Origin: Amaurobius ferox
Taxonomy: Eukaryota; Arthropoda; Arachnida; Araneae; Amaurobiidae
Direction: 5' to 3'
Length of the DNA stretch: 64,000 nt
Assembly: GCA_951213105.1 (NCBI GenBank)
Contig: OX578136.1
Span: forward strand, 70,596,230 to 70,660,229
The notes beneath the pieces are model-generated. The model searched no databases. It saw only the letters and a list, made by a program, of their open reading frames with translations, and was not told the DNA's origin. Shown here one piece after another: positions 1 to 12,476 of this stretch (the first letter of the stretch is position 1; the number at the start of each line of letters is the position of its first letter). The translations under genes were made by a program, and so were the position numbers.

Positions 1-2675
1 AAAATATTAGTTTTAAATATTTGATAATTCATTTGATTTTCTTAGTCTTTTGAGCATAGCAAGTAGAGGAGTATGGAAAAATTGTTTTGAAAATATGATT
101 TTATTGAAAAATGTAACGGATAACTGTTTAATCTGCAAATTTTCATTCTTAACTGAGCCGAGGGTTTACAGTAGCCATTTGATTGGCCGGGAAGAAAAAT
201 AATGTGTGCCCTTATTGAGATATATTACGTTTTTGTTCAAAAGTAGAAATAATCATAATAAAAATAAACGTACTCACTGTCTGCTTACATAATGAAAGAT
301 GTCTGGGTGTTCCTTGTAGCGGAAATTCGAAACCACAGATAGCAAAGGAATTAGGTACAGGGATATCTGAACTTTCGGAGCAATATGTGTCGTCAAGGTA
401 CTTTATTTAAATTCGAATTAGCTTATAAGTTTTATAAAATACTTCAATTCGAAAACGACCCAAAATTCGAAAACGACCGAAATAGTGATATATTAAAAAA
501 CTCCATTTATTCCATCAGACGATTGTCTGAGCTCAAGAGCTGCAAACAGCAAATCGCAAAACATTTGTCTGCAACTCAGGGAATTTAGGGACTGTTAGTT
601 GGTTTTAATGTTTTAATGATTAAGAGTCTTAACTTCTTGAATTTTAGATATATCGTTTTCATTTTTAAACGTGCCTTTATATTTTGATTATAAGTATTGC
701 ACTGAAAATGGCGAAGGTAGGATGAAAACTGGCTAAGATATCATTTAATTATTAATTTTATTTCTCTAGGCAAAGGAACATTTTCAATTTTACGGTTTTG
801 ATCTTTCGTAACGTACGTTGTTAGATAAAGTACAGCGTCCACTTTTTTTTTTCTATAAAATTAAATTCCGAACTCAAAGACGTCTACTGCTAGCCATTCA
901 TGCAAGTCTCGCCCACAATTGCTGATTGCCATCCAATTCTCGGTCAGCTCAATCAGTTGCAATTTTGACATCAAGCACAGAACATATTATGGATTTGGAA
1001 GTTAATGGAAAACTTTTACAATAATTAAGTATTTAAAGCTATTATTCAGCATTTGTTTTGTATGAGCACCACTATACGAATTATTATGTTGTAGCACATA
1101 TTTTTACAAAATGTTTATCTTAGAAGTAATTTTCTGTTCTATAAAAAAATGTGTTTTGTGTTTTATGTACACCGAAACCAAGTAACATTAAAGAAAATTA
1201 TATAATAATATTTAGAAATAAACCATAAACTAAATAAAAACTTTTTATGTTAAGTAGCAATATAAATAAAAGGAAGATAAGGCTATAATGGAGAACTATG
1301 TGTTGTAGAAATTACAAACGCGAGTATTTGCATCATAATACTTGACGTTCCTGGGCATGCTTCCGTGTGAAAAAAAAACAGTGCGTGGGAATGTTTGTCT
1401 TCAAAACGAGCGATTTGGAAATTCAGTGGTATTGAATGTATTTTCATTATCTCCGTAGCGAGTGTTTATTCAGGACTCGGGCAATGCCAATTAAGTCATT
1501 GTATTTGTCAAATAATTTGACGTCTTGTACTTAATTTTATAGAAATTTAAACTGTTTTATAACTTATTATAAGCTGATCTCAACATATTGTAATTTGATT
1601 TTCCGCAATGGAGCATGCTATGTCTTCAAAAAAGTTAACGCTTTTCATAAAATTTGAAGCCTTTCATGTAATGAATAACAGCGATTATTCTATTGATTTT
1701 CAATGTATTGAGTTAAAAAACCGTTTTTTTTTATCTCCCTAAATAAGAAAATTTACGCATGCGTAGGGAAATCATGTACTGAATATATCAGCCGTTTTTA
1801 TGTTGATATAAACGATAAGAACGTGAAAGTTAGAGGGAATTGACGTTTCCAAAGAAATATTTTTTCATATATAAATCAATATCCTTTTGTACATAATCCT
1901 ATATAACTCAATTAAAACTAGTTTGCTGAAAGGAAGAATTTTGATGAAAAATATGTCTAGACATTTTATTAATTCCTGTGAATAAAATTCCCCAAATATT
2001 CTAAATAACTCTTGGGAATAATAGCCTTCCACTTTTTCCAAGACTTTGTCAAAGGTGAGAATGCAATATCTCATTTACTTGTTTTATTTAGAAATGGGAA
2101 TTTTAAGTCAACTTAAAACATTTCCAATTAAGTTGTTTTGCACGTCGAAGTGCCTTAGATGCTTAATTATGGGTTTATTATTCTTATGAAAAGAAAATCT
2201 GGATTATAAGGATGTGTATGACAAAGTGAAATTAATAAATGAATTGTAAGATATGAATTGTTTAAATATTATTTTATTTCGTTTCTGTAGACACTGCTAT
2301 ATGTTAGTGTTGTGCTACCTATAATTGCTGCAGTTATAGAAAAATGTGCAATAAAAGTATTAAGTATAATAAAAACACAATCTTAGTAGTTAAATTAGGA
2401 AATTATATGTTGTAAAATTAATTGAAATAAATTTGATCACTGATTATACATTGCAACAGATCTGTTTTTAGAATATTTTTATTAAATGGAACAAAAATTA
2501 TGTCGCATATAAATTATAATGACTCACCAAAATGAGGGGTGATATTTAATTACTTTCCCTTTAAAAGGGGAAGAGGTAAATTAACTACTTCTTATTTAAT
2601 TATTCAGATTAGTCAAAGATAATATTTATATACGTTCGTATAGTCGTCTGTATCGTACATTGCTTGTTTTCGTGA
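1..2675. other. AT-rich DNA, no recognisable gene
   Basis: No open frame with protein-like composition and no repeat family that recurs elsewhere in the window was seen. The longest frame, 67 codons at 385-588, is lysine- and asparagine-rich as expected from AT-rich DNA and matches nothing I know. Homopolymer and short AT-rich runs are common. Confidence 0.6.
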
Positions 2676-3888
2676 CTGTGAGACCAGAAATAGATCTCAC
2701 ATTGATGAGACACTTTTATGTGTAATTTATTGTTTTCAGTACGACAAACAATACTTGTAGTCTGGCTGGCATCGAGTTTTATCACCCCGTGAACCTAAAG
2801 GTCAGAAGACTATAAATTTAGGGGTACCATGACAGAGGGGGCCGAGCTGGGCCTTACGAGATGTGGAATGGTTCCATTGGTTAAAGGAGTAACCAATGGA
2901 AAAAGAAGATTGTTACGTCAAACTCAATGCGGAAAATGAAAGAAAAGGGGGAGTTACCCCCCCTCCCGGAGGGAACCACAGCCTGTGACCCGAGAACGAC
3001 ACTACAAGACACTTGTACAGAGATACTAACATGACTTGGAACAGATAACTTATAAAATATGACTCGAGAGAGATACCAATATGACTTAAGGCAGTGATGT
3101 TTTAATACGACTTAAGATAACTTGGAGACGAAGACTGGATTAGGTGAATTCAGACTTGTAGAGTGTCGCGTAGAGGTTCCAAAATAATGGAGATATATTA
3201 ATGTGTGAGTGGTGCAATCAGAGTACGAGAAGGAGCCACACACCAAAGAGTTATGGCGAGTACAAATAACTGATGCAAGCATTTGGTATATGATCAAAGC
3301 CCAAGGCCGAAATTCAAGGTATGTGCCCATTAAAAATGATATCTGGTCCTAACTACTTCTTAGGCGCTTCCGTTTTGGTCACATATGCCCCTTTCGCTGA
3401 AAATATATAATTATTATAGTGTAATTGAATTTAATTAAGATTTATGTTGTTAATAAATGTTTTATTGTTAAAGTTTAAATGGTGCAGTCAATGAGTATTA
3501 TAATAATTAATAATTCCTTTACAGGACTCACACGAAAGTTAAATAATTGGAGGGTTTTATATAGCGGCACAACTAGCAATGTACGATTTCAATAATAAGT
3601 CCACTGAAAATCCCCCTTTTCTTCCATTTACCGCATTGAGTTTGACGTAACAATCTTCTTTTTCCATTGGTTACCCCTTTAACCAATGGAACTATTCCAC
3701 ATCTCTTAAGGCCCAGCTCGGCCCCCTCTGTCATGGCACCCCAAAATTTATGGTCTTCTGACCTTTAGGTTCTCGGTGTGATAAAACTCGGTGACAGCCA
3801 GACTACAAGTATTGTTTGTCGTACTGAACACAATAAATTACACATAAAAGTGTCTCATCAAATGTGACATCTATTTATGGTCTCACAG
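2676..3888. mobile_element. Foldback/MITE-like element with long terminal inverted repeats
   Basis: The left arm (2,676-2,952) and right arm (3,611-3,888) are inverted copies about 277 bp long with scattered mismatches. Both outer ends read CTGTGAGACCA inward, and both inner ends pass a short palindrome (CCATTGGTTA... TAACCAATGG). The 658-bp core holds no credible transposase; a 72-codon minus frame at 3,112-3,330 is not recognised. I could not find a clear target-site duplication, so the exact ends and the superfamily are open. A decayed relative of one arm lies at 54,722-54,946. This is probably a non-autonomous DNA transposon. Confidence 0.7.
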
Positions 3889-6800
3889 TGGCAACCCACC
3901 TATTGTGTGTAGTCCTCTTCAATCAACAAATAATATAATTATGATATATAAATATTAACCTTCACCACTCTGAAATGATCTTTGCTTAACTGAAATCTTT
4001 ATTAAAATTATCATTAGGTATTATTGATAAAATATTTTAATTTTTATTTGCAATTTACAAATTGCATTTACAATTCTTATGTTGTCCCAAAATAAAGTTG
4101 TAAATATAGCGTTGTTGGTGTGATGACATGACAGCGGGTAATATTAATCGACTTTAGAGTCAAATAGTAATTAGAATAAATGTCCTCTTTAGCGGTAAAG
4201 AGGTACCTTTAAGTCAATGGTTGCAGTCATCTGCAGGCGGTATTGCATACAGTTGCAGTCATCATTTTTATATAAGTGTTCTGGACTCCTACGAATTGTC
4301 ATTCTGACACATGGACACATTATCATTATGGTTCCTTTCCGATTCGTGTCTTCCTTCATATTCAATTCTGTCGGCTCTCTCTCTAAATTCTCACTGAACT
4401 CGGTTTGTCTACTATAACTCTGTCTTTACCTGTGCATTGGCAAGCAGGCTTGTGTGGGGAGCCTGCTCATTGGCCATATTACTTACAGTCCGCAGTCCAA
4501 AACACAACGTTACCTCTCTTTGTGTATGCCACTCCTCTGTTACATCATGAATCACTGTAAGATTTCTTTATGGCCTGGTCATATATAAACCACATAAAAT
4601 TTAGCATTGGTGTCAGTAATTGTTATAATAAGCTAATTTTTTTTTTATATGACTCAGGCCTCGACTTGTTTATTTCCTAGTACCATACTAAAATCATACC
4701 ACCTGTCTCATCAAGAAATTATTTGACGTTTAATTTTGATTGCATGTTCTGGTGTCCTCCCGTATTTAGTCCAATTCGATTCATTTCAGTTTTCAGATGA
4801 ATTGGAAATTCAAATTAGGAGTGACGATTAAAACAGTAACAAAAAACATTATTAATCACGTTTATTAATTAGTAAAAACAACCTTTATAGCTACAATTTC
4901 GGCTGTGGTATCATCCGATACTTCTCATCTTCTAAAGTCAAGATTTTCCAAACACTTTTGGTCGAAGAACCCTTTTTGAAATTCGATTTCATGACGAAAG
5001 CCACAAATGAGAGCAAGTTTGTAGTTCAAATTATGCATTCGATATTTTACGCATTTATTTTTACTTATTTTTAAGAAAATTTACACGAAACCATCACGTT
5101 GCGCAAAACCTGGATTATTGTCTCGGGGCACACGATGAAAAATAACAAAGCACAATCTAATATTTATAGAAATTTATATTAAGGGAGATAACCAAAATAC
5201 TCAAAACTACTTTGCTGAATTATCAAAAATTACCACTTTAGCTAAAGTCTTGATTTTGATCTCAACCAAGTCATCTCAGCTTTCTGATCAGCATCAAATA
5301 ATATTTTGAAAATTCAAATTAGGCACAAGAGACTTTACTAAGTTACATTAAATTAACTTTAGTGTGGGTCATCTCCACTTTTTCATACCAGAATCCATTT
5401 TTAGTAGCTGTTATTTTTGGAATTTTACAAGACATTTTTTGAAAAATCGGTATCATGAATCCAAATGATTGCAATTGTAGGGAGTTACACTTTACTGCTA
5501 CCTTTTACTTGAAAAAAAAATCGATACCATACTTTACAATGTACTTGGGCAAGTTACCAAAGAGGCGGTACCCCAACCCCCCATCCCACGAAAGGCTAAT
5601 GACGTCATGAACAAAAAAAATTGGACCGCGGCTATTTTTCACAATAATGATTGAGACTAAGACGTTTCGTTATCATTGAGCAGTGAATGCCACCCTTCTA
5701 TGCATAACTATATCAAATTATTTTCTATGCTGCCATGTTAAGAAATATAAAGTCTAAAAATAGTCAAAAAGTTTTGAAGCGGTCTTAAAACATATATTGG
5801 GGTCCAAATCTCGAAATCAAAAATATTCCTGAAAACAAGCTCAATCTTACGAATGGAAATGTAAAAATTATCAAAATAATTTAGTACTTCACCAACTAGA
5901 ATTTTGATTTTGGACAAGACGTAAAAATGAAAAAATTAAGAAAAAGTTCAAATTATTGAATGACGATGGTCATAATTACTATTTTAATAATAACATGATA
6001 AAAAAATTAAAATACTGTATGCCTGTATGCATACAAAAATAAAGTGGATAACCATTTTTAAGGGCAAAAACTAGTCGGTTGACCATTATTAATCGGTTAG
6101 AATGTGATTATTTAGTTATTTAACTTTTTTTTTTGTTTAAATTCACATTAGTGTATGTTTTTGAAATATTTTAAACAGTTCTGAGTCTTTTGGACTATCT
6201 CACTGAAAATCAACTGGCCTCTTAATCTGACTGGTTCAAAAAATAGGTCCAATTATAATTTTAGTTCCTGAATTTGTATCCAAGATATAGATATGCAGAC
6301 GTAATTAAAACCCTGTTTACTCATTCTCAGGAATGCCAAAGTGTTAGGCAACTATGCAAATCATGCAGGGAGAACGGGATAATATTTGTTGTTCTACGCA
6401 TGCGTGTGAACGATGTTTGGTTGCTATAGTAACCTCCAGCTATTGTGTAGTTATTATCCAGCATGTGCGATTAAACATATGTTAAGTGTCTTGGAATTGG
6501 AATTATTTTCTGATATGCATTTTTGACGCGATTTTATTTTGCAGCAATTTATCTGAGGGAGCGCTTTCTGGGTTTTATTTACATAAATACTTTAAATACG
6601 TATTAATAAAATGCGATTTTTGCGACCCCTCTATATGGATTTCATGTGCTTGTTATGTTATATATCATTATCTGTGACTTCTAAAAAAAGTACCTGCTAG
6701 AAAAGTGACATCTAGCTGCAAGTACTGCGGCTGGTATGGAATGAAAGCACACAAGTATTGATTTGGTAAACATTAAAATTCATTCAATGGCTTATATTCA

Positions 6801-7100
6801 GAAACTTGGCATCCATTTACTTCGAAAAGAAGATTTAGGACTGTCCTCTGCGACATTTATTACTGAATATTTGAATATTTCTTGCGCGTTTTCTTTAAAA
6901 TTTGCCTCTTTTGACGAGAATTACAATGCCAATACACGATATATCTTTTTTCCTTATTTTCGCATTACTAGAATCCGTGTGAGTTTATGACTGTTTTGAA
7001 GAATAAACTTGGAGTGAAGTTCATGATGTGAATTTGGTTTAGGATTGTTTAGAATGTACATTTATTTCAGTTATCGCCTTTTATGACTATGAATTTGTTT
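3889..7100. other. AT-rich DNA, no recognisable gene
   Basis: Several small frames occur (4,217-4,417, 6,486-6,677, 6,763-6,990), but none has a recognisable motif, splice context or counterpart elsewhere. Nothing else stands out. Confidence 0.5.
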
Positions 7101-7149
7101 TATTTATCTCTTTTTGATTGGTTGAAAAAGATAAAAAGCTTTCTGCGCA

Positions 7150-7828
7150 TTTTCTCACTATATTGAAAAAAAGTTGCTGACGCCGCCGCCGTTGTTTGAA
7201 AATATTCTAGTTCCTTGAGTTTCTTTGTTTCGTACGGCAATGTAAAATTTAGTACAGTTATAGAGCAACGTCTGGGCAATACGCTGAAATAAACTGTTTT
7301 TCGATATATATTGTAGTTCTCTGAAAATACTGTAGTTATATACTGTAGTTATCTCTAAAATTTCTGCTTCAAAGGGTTAAGAAATATTGAATGTAATAGA
7401 CAAATTATTTAAGCTGCGAATTCGTATCCTGCATAGACTAACAGCAAGACTACGAATTTTTGCAGGCAAGTACCTACATAGTGTAACTTTTGCAGGACAA
7501 AGCCCTTTTTTCAAGGTCGATGTAGTTTACGAGATATTTTACTTTTTATGCACTTCTAAAGTGAAAATTTCTCTTTCGTATCGGTTCAACAATCGATTTT
7601 CTCTGTCTCGTACAGCGAAAACTATACCATACAAATATATGAAATTTTGTGCATTTATAGAAAAATAATATGGTAACACGATGAAATAAACTGTTTACAG
7701 ATGTAAACTTTAGTTTGCCTTGAAAACGAGTTCTGTGAGAGCAGCGAGTAGGAAGCGAAGCCTCCCGACTCGCGAAACGAGTTACGAGGACTGGCGAAAT
7801 GTAACGAGCAGGGGGCAGAGCCAACTAG
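7150..7828 (+). mobile_element. Helitron-like non-autonomous element, 3' end
   Basis: The element ends in CTAG at 7,825-7,828 followed by T, as Helitron-type elements do. It is preceded by GC-rich short hairpins built from a GCGAG...GGAGGC...GCCTCCCG theme. It is colinear with 47,690-48,510: both hold a GCCGCCGC...TTTGA block, a TGCAGG-containing middle and an ACACGATGAAATAAAC motif. The TTCGTACnGnnAAAACTAT...GATGAAATAAAC segment occurs twice within each element (about 7,187-7,300 and 7,565-7,700), so the family has an internal duplication. No Rep/helicase coding sequence is present. A 93-codon frame at 7,387-7,668 is incidental. The 5' end is not defined. Confidence 0.55.
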
Positions 7829-8140
7829 TTATTTAAAATAAAAATATAAAATTTAAGCCTGCTTAATTATATAGAGGCAATGCATACTGACCATTCTTCG
7901 TTTTTGTAGTAAATAAAGTTTCTGTAAATTAATGTAAATGTAATATAAAACAGACAACAATTTATTAATGAAAAAATAATACTTAAAATAAAAGATCCTT
8001 TTGCAGGAGTTAAAATCTACTGCAAAAGGTTATAATTCAAAATATATTAGTCTGTGTTACTGTGAACAAAAAGCTGTTAGACACCCCCAATATACTATAA
8101 ATCGAAATATAATGAGAAAATTTAAAAACTAAAAAAAAAT

Positions 8141-8226
8141 CGACTTACACGTGTCGAAAGCCCAGACCACCCGACTCGTCCAAGGACTTAGAGCAGCTTT
8201 TTGGATGGCCGGCGACTTACACGTGT
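8141..8226 (-). mobile_element. Ultra-short SINE 3' tail insertion with 14-bp target-site duplication
   Basis: The 14-mer CGACTTACACGTGT occurs at 8,141-8,154 and again at 8,213-8,226. Between them lie 58 bp (8,155-8,212) resembling the 3' end of the (CAA)n-tailed SINE of this window in reverse orientation (a CCCAGACC motif, then TGGATGGCCGG). The perfect flanking repeat marks this as a retroposed, severely 5'-truncated copy. Confidence 0.65.
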
Positions 8227-8643
8227 GTAAATGGTCAAACTGCAAATACCAACTTAACATAATGTATAAAGAAGGTATTGCGAATCAGAGTAATGTAATA
8301 TGAAGTCCAAGTTGCCAATCTTAAACGTTGTAAAAGGAAAATCCATTTTAAAGTATAAGTAAGCAAATCCATCAGATAAACTGCAATCCAAAGTACATCA
8401 AGTGCTATTTAATATAGTATATTGATAACATCGATAATTAGTAAACCAATAAATAAATTTAAAAAATTAATAAATTATGAATCGAATAAAAAACGAATGT
8501 ATTAGTCGATTATAGAGTTTAGACAAGGCCATTCACAGACACATCGCATCTGTCTCCTGGCATAATGCTTGTTAGATGATGCATTAATTTTAAATGCACA
8601 GTTTTTTAATATACATCTGATCTATTATAAACTCTTTAATAAT

Positions 8644-8695
<52 letters not shown>

Positions 8696-8701
8696 ATAAT
8701 A
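8644..8701. repeat. (TA)n microsatellite with short (TAA)n end
   Basis: Alternating TA runs to about 8,690, followed by four TAA units that abut the upstream LTR of the Gypsy remnant. The 5' end of that LTR seems to have been lost at this junction. Confidence 0.9.
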
Positions 8702-9229
8702 ATGACCAATTCCTCTAAGGCCAGACGAAGAAAATACAGTGCATGACGTCAGCATGATGCGAGGATGACGTGTCAGTCCAGTGTTGGTTGAATTTTCCAG
8801 TTAGAAGAAGGGTTTCCAGATTTGGCGACATTTAGCCACTTCTGGTATATTCCAGAAACTTCTCGATAGAACGATTATTTATTGAGATATAGATATTTCC
8901 CGAAGTTTCTATGGAGAGACTATAAAAAGGACTCACCCCTACGTTACAGTGGGAGTTGACGAGTTTACAATATACGAGCTACAGTGAACTGTGATTTTTG
9001 TCAATGGTTTGAGAATAGTAGCGGTTGTTTTGTGAAATTATTTTTGCAGTAGTTTGATAATATTATCGCTTATTCTGTGGAATTCGTGGAGAAGTTAAGT
9101 ATTGTATGATTGTATATCGTTCATGTTTACTTTGTGCTTGTGAATAAGCGCAAGTTATCCAGAAACTTGGACCCGTTCCTCTATCCTGTGTATACACCCA
9201 TGATGTTAAAGGATACGTTAGTAAGAAAC
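8702..9229 (+). repeat. 5' LTR of Ty3/Gypsy remnant
   Basis: This stretch aligns throughout with 10,848 to about 11,498. Shared landmarks include GAAGAAAATACAGTG, GGTATATTCCAGAAACTTCT, a GTGGGAGTTGACGAGTT block, and GCTTATTCTGTG. A TATAAAAAGG promoter-like box lies at 8,931-8,940. Divergence from the 3' LTR is substantial by eye, so the insertion is old. It lacks about 40 bp present at the start of the 3' LTR, possibly lost at the adjacent microsatellite. Confidence 0.75.
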
Positions 9230-9242
9230 TGGTGTCAAAAGT
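9230..9242 (+). other. Candidate primer-binding site
   Basis: TGGTGTCAAAAGT follows directly on the 5' LTR. It starts with TGG, complementary to a tRNA CCA end, as expected for minus-strand priming in Ty3/Gypsy elements. The priming tRNA was not identified. Confidence 0.5.
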
Positions 9243-9270
9243 ATTATTTCTGGAAACTGGATAAGCGTAT

Positions 9271-9760
9271 ATGGTAGTGACTAGAAAATCGATTGAGGAA
9301 CAGATGAAAGAGATGTTGGGTTTGATTACAGCTATAAAAGCGGGGCAAGACGAGATAAAGGCCGGACAAGACGAGATAAAGGCCGGACAAGACGAGATAA
9401 AGGCCGGACAAGACGAGATAAAGGCCGGACAACGCGATATAAAAGCCAGGAAAAGTCTGATAAAAGCCGGACAAGACGAGATGTTTGGTTTGATTAATGG
9501 CAGACAAAACGGGATGGTTGCTTTGAATAAAGCCGGACAAAACGAGATGAAAGCCTGGCAATAAGATATGATGGCTTCCATTATAGCCGGACGAGACGCG
9601 ATGAAAGTCGCACTAAAACGAGATGAAAGCCGGACAAAAGGAGATGAAAGAGGCTATGAAAGCAGTACAGGGGGAGATGGACAAGATCGGACAAGAATCG
9701 ATGAAAGACGAGATGAAAAAATACATGATAGCCCCACTGGAGGACATTTTGTCCTGAGCA
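9271..9760 (+). pseudogene. Broken gag-like N-terminal region with 21-bp coding repeats
   Basis: The frame opens with ATG at 9,271 and runs to a TAA at 9,562-9,564. From 9,337 to 9,483 it consists of seven tandem 21-bp units encoding the heptad KAGQDEI with variations, and two more units follow at 9,529-9,570. The heptads are charged and predict a coiled coil. The TAA replaces an acidic codon of the last unit. Past the stop, coiled-coil-like coding continues, but in a shifted frame from about 9,622 to a stop near 9,757. Position between the primer-binding site and integrase fits the gag N-terminus; the gag identity is inferred from place and composition, not from a capsid motif. Most of gag, protease, reverse transcriptase and RNase H is missing downstream. 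Confidence 0.55.
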
Positions 9761-9918
9761 AGAAGCTGGTCAAAGTTCGTGAAAGCTCAGTCCAGTGCAA
9801 TGCAAGATCCGATGTTGAGCGCTGGTGCAAATAATGCACAGAATACAACTCTCGGAATGGACCTAAAAAGAAAACACATGGGTCTCTTCAGTGTTACAAT
9901 GTCTGAACTATTTTCGAG

Positions 9919-10806
9919 GAAATTGCACTGAACGTTCTGGGGCCACTTACCATGAAATGCTGATAATAACAAATGCATCCTAATAGTATTGGATTATTTC
10001 ACAAAGTGTCCAGAAGCTTGCGCAGTCCCTGATCAAGAGTCTACAGCTGCCAGTGAGGTTCTAACTCAGAAATGGATATGTCGTTACGGGATTCCCTCTC
10101 TCATCCATTCTGACCAGGAAAAGAACTTTAGCTCTAACATATTCACGAAACTACGCAAACTACTCGGAATGGACGAAAGTCGAACTACTTCTCTTCGTCT
10201 TCAGTCAGACGTCCTGGTAGAGAGATTCAACGGAACGATACTTAATCATATCTCTATATTTGTAGCCAGAAACACGAAGACTGGGACAGTCACCTATATT
10301 TGTCACTGCTGGCCTACAGAAGTGCTGTGTATGAATCGACCGGTCATTCTCCATCAAAAGTGCTGTTTGGTCGGTACCTACGATTAACATGTGACCTAAT
10401 GTTTGGAGGGCCATGTGATGCTCCTTCACCGCCTGATGAATTTGTGCAAAATCTGCAAGCACGGTTGGAAGAGGTTCATCATTTCTCTTGCGAGAGGATT
10501 CCCATTGCTACCGATAGAATGAAAACACGGTACGATACTGAGGCTAATGAAGTACGACTCCAAGAAGGCGTCAAAGCGTGGCTGTTCAACCCTTGGCGAC
10601 GATCACGGTTTTCGCCAAGACTACGGCACAACGGGGAAGGACCCTACGTCATCTTGAAAATAATTGCCAGTGTCGTTTATCAAATCAAGAAATCGTCTTC
10701 AACCAAGCCAAAATTCGTCTATATCGACATATTGGCCCTATTTTTGGACCACGGTAGATTAATATTGCCCGAAACGTGCAGTCTTAAGGACGGAGCAGAA
10801 TTATGA
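9919..10806 (+). pseudogene. Decayed Ty3/Gypsy integrase
   Basis: The translation shows the retroelement integrase core: an LNVLGPL segment, then ILIVLDYFTK, HSDQEKNF and the SDVLVERFNG stretch holding the catalytic glutamate. A C-terminal part with an AYRSAVYESTG motif and a chromatin-binding-like HNGEGPYVI segment follows. The first catalytic aspartate appears as asparagine in LNVLG, while the second aspartate and the glutamate remain. The frame is broken by a +1 shift at about 9,960 and another near 10,278. The reading ends at TGA 10,804-10,806, on the edge of the 3' LTR. In the intact family this enzyme inserts the cDNA copy into host DNA; this copy cannot be functional. Confidence 0.85.
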
Positions 10807-11498
10807 ACGCGCATTGTCCCGTTTGGCGCCTCCTCTGTCTTCTGTCTCTGAGGTCAGGCGAAGAAAATACAGTGTATGACGTCACCATAACGTAAGGATG
10901 ACGTCCGTCCAGGGCTGTTGTTGTTGAGACCCAGACCGTCCGACCTACCAGAAAGGTGTAAGGTAACCGTTTGGACGGCCAGGAAGTGCCACCTAATTTT
11001 GACCGGAACCCAGTGGGGGTAGGCATGCGCGTCCAGGGTTGTCAGAATTTTCTAATTAGAAGAATGATTTCCAGATTTGACGATTTATCGCCAATTTGGC
11101 GATTTCTGGTATATTCCAGAAACTTCTAGGTTGAATGATTAATCGATTAATCTTTGAGCTATAGATATTTCCAGAAGCTTCTATGGAGAGGCTGTAAAAA
11201 GAACTCACCCCTCCGTTGCAGTGGGAGTTGACGAGTTAACAATTTACGAGCTACTCTTAATTGTGACTTTTGATATTATTTTTAGAATAGTAGCTATCGT
11301 TTTGTGAATTTATTTTCGCAAGTAGTTTAAAAATGTCATCGCTTATTCTGTGAAATTAATGGAACATTTAAACGTTGATTGATTGTTTATCGTTCCTGTT
11401 TCCTTTGTGCTTGTAAATAAATGTAAGTTATCCAGAAACATGGACTCGTTCCTGCATCCTATGTATACCCCACGATTCCAGAGGATATGTTCGCAAAT
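10804..11498 (+). repeat. 3' LTR of Ty3/Gypsy remnant, interrupted by a SINE
   Basis: It is homologous to the LTR at 8,702-9,229 with the same order of blocks. The TATA-like box is altered (TGTAAAAAG near 11,192). A possible AATAAA lies near 11,415, where the 5' copy reads AATAAG. About 111 bp of SINE with its target-site duplication account for most of the extra length. The end near 11,498 is approximate. Confidence 0.7.
10906..11042 (-). mobile_element. SINE fragment inserted in the 3' LTR, with target-site duplication
   Basis: A reverse-oriented 3' part of the (CAA)n SINE family (TTGTTGAGACCCAGACCGTC at its left end) occupies about 10,919-11,029. It is flanked by CGTCCAGGGCTGT (10,906-10,918) and CGTCCAGGGTTGT (11,030-11,042), a one-mismatch 13-bp duplication of LTR sequence. 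The upstream LTR lacks the insert, so the SINE arrived after the retrotransposon. Confidence 0.8.
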
Positions 11499-12476
11499 AT
11501 ATATTTATATATAAAATCTAACATTTTATCTAGCATTCATTTCCCATACTTTCCGTATTACGTGGGACACGATTAGATTTCTAATACTTTTTATGATGCT
11601 AAAAATGGATACTTTTTAGAAATAAATAAGGCATATTTGGTGTCTTCCATCTCTGATATTTATTGCATTTTTGATCAGCTTATGAATAGTTTCTGAATAT
11701 ATATATGGGGTGCAGTCAACGAGGCGTAACCTAAAAACCATTTTTCTTACCCTGAATTACTGGTTTGTAAGAATGTTTACAGAGATTGGAAATAAGTAGA
11801 AACTTTTCTTGGAGTGAATTTTTATATTTTTATGAAACTCTATATATTCAAGTATATGTATATTGAATATATACATTAGAAATTCATTTTATAGATTGGT
11901 TAAAAATAAATGTTGAAATTCATTTTTAACCAATCTATAAAAGTATCGCAAATACAAGTATACAATCTGGCACACAATCAGTAATGAACTAGAACACAAC
12001 GGACTAAGCGCTAGACAATGCCGACAAAACAGAAAATGGCTAAACGGCAGAACATAATATAGCAGCGCCACCTATTGGAAAGAAAGATATGTAAAATTAG
12101 AAAAAAGGGGAAATAAAAAAGATATTAACTAGAGAAATACACAAGCAAATTTATATGAAATCACCGTATGAAGCAGAAATTTAGTTAAAGCGAAAGCAAA
12201 CATTGGAGATGATCATATGCCATACCTCAATTCATTTTGCATGCCGCAATCAATTATGTACAAAAGTATTATTTTTGGAAAACTTGATGTATTTCTAATT
12301 TCGCAATTTTTTTTTTTATAAAAAAATGATAATTCGTTTTTTTTAACAAGGTGTGTATTTTCTTTGATATTACAAATCTTTAAAGTTTTCTAACGCTCTT
12401 CAAATGATTTGCGAAATCATAAGTTAGTATAGACTGTGGTGTCGGTACAAAAACAAAGAAATAAGACAAAAAATTT
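11499..12476. other. AT-rich DNA with one perfect hairpin
   Basis: No gene is visible. A perfect 21-bp inverted repeat lies at 11,887-11,907 and 11,922-11,942 with a 14-base loop; its core is ATAGATTGGTTAAAAAT. The remainder holds only AT-rich runs. Confidence 0.6.

Noticed and set aside
9063..9581. 172-codon minus-strand frame
   Set aside because: It is the reverse shadow of the 21-bp gag-like repeats and of the LTR end.
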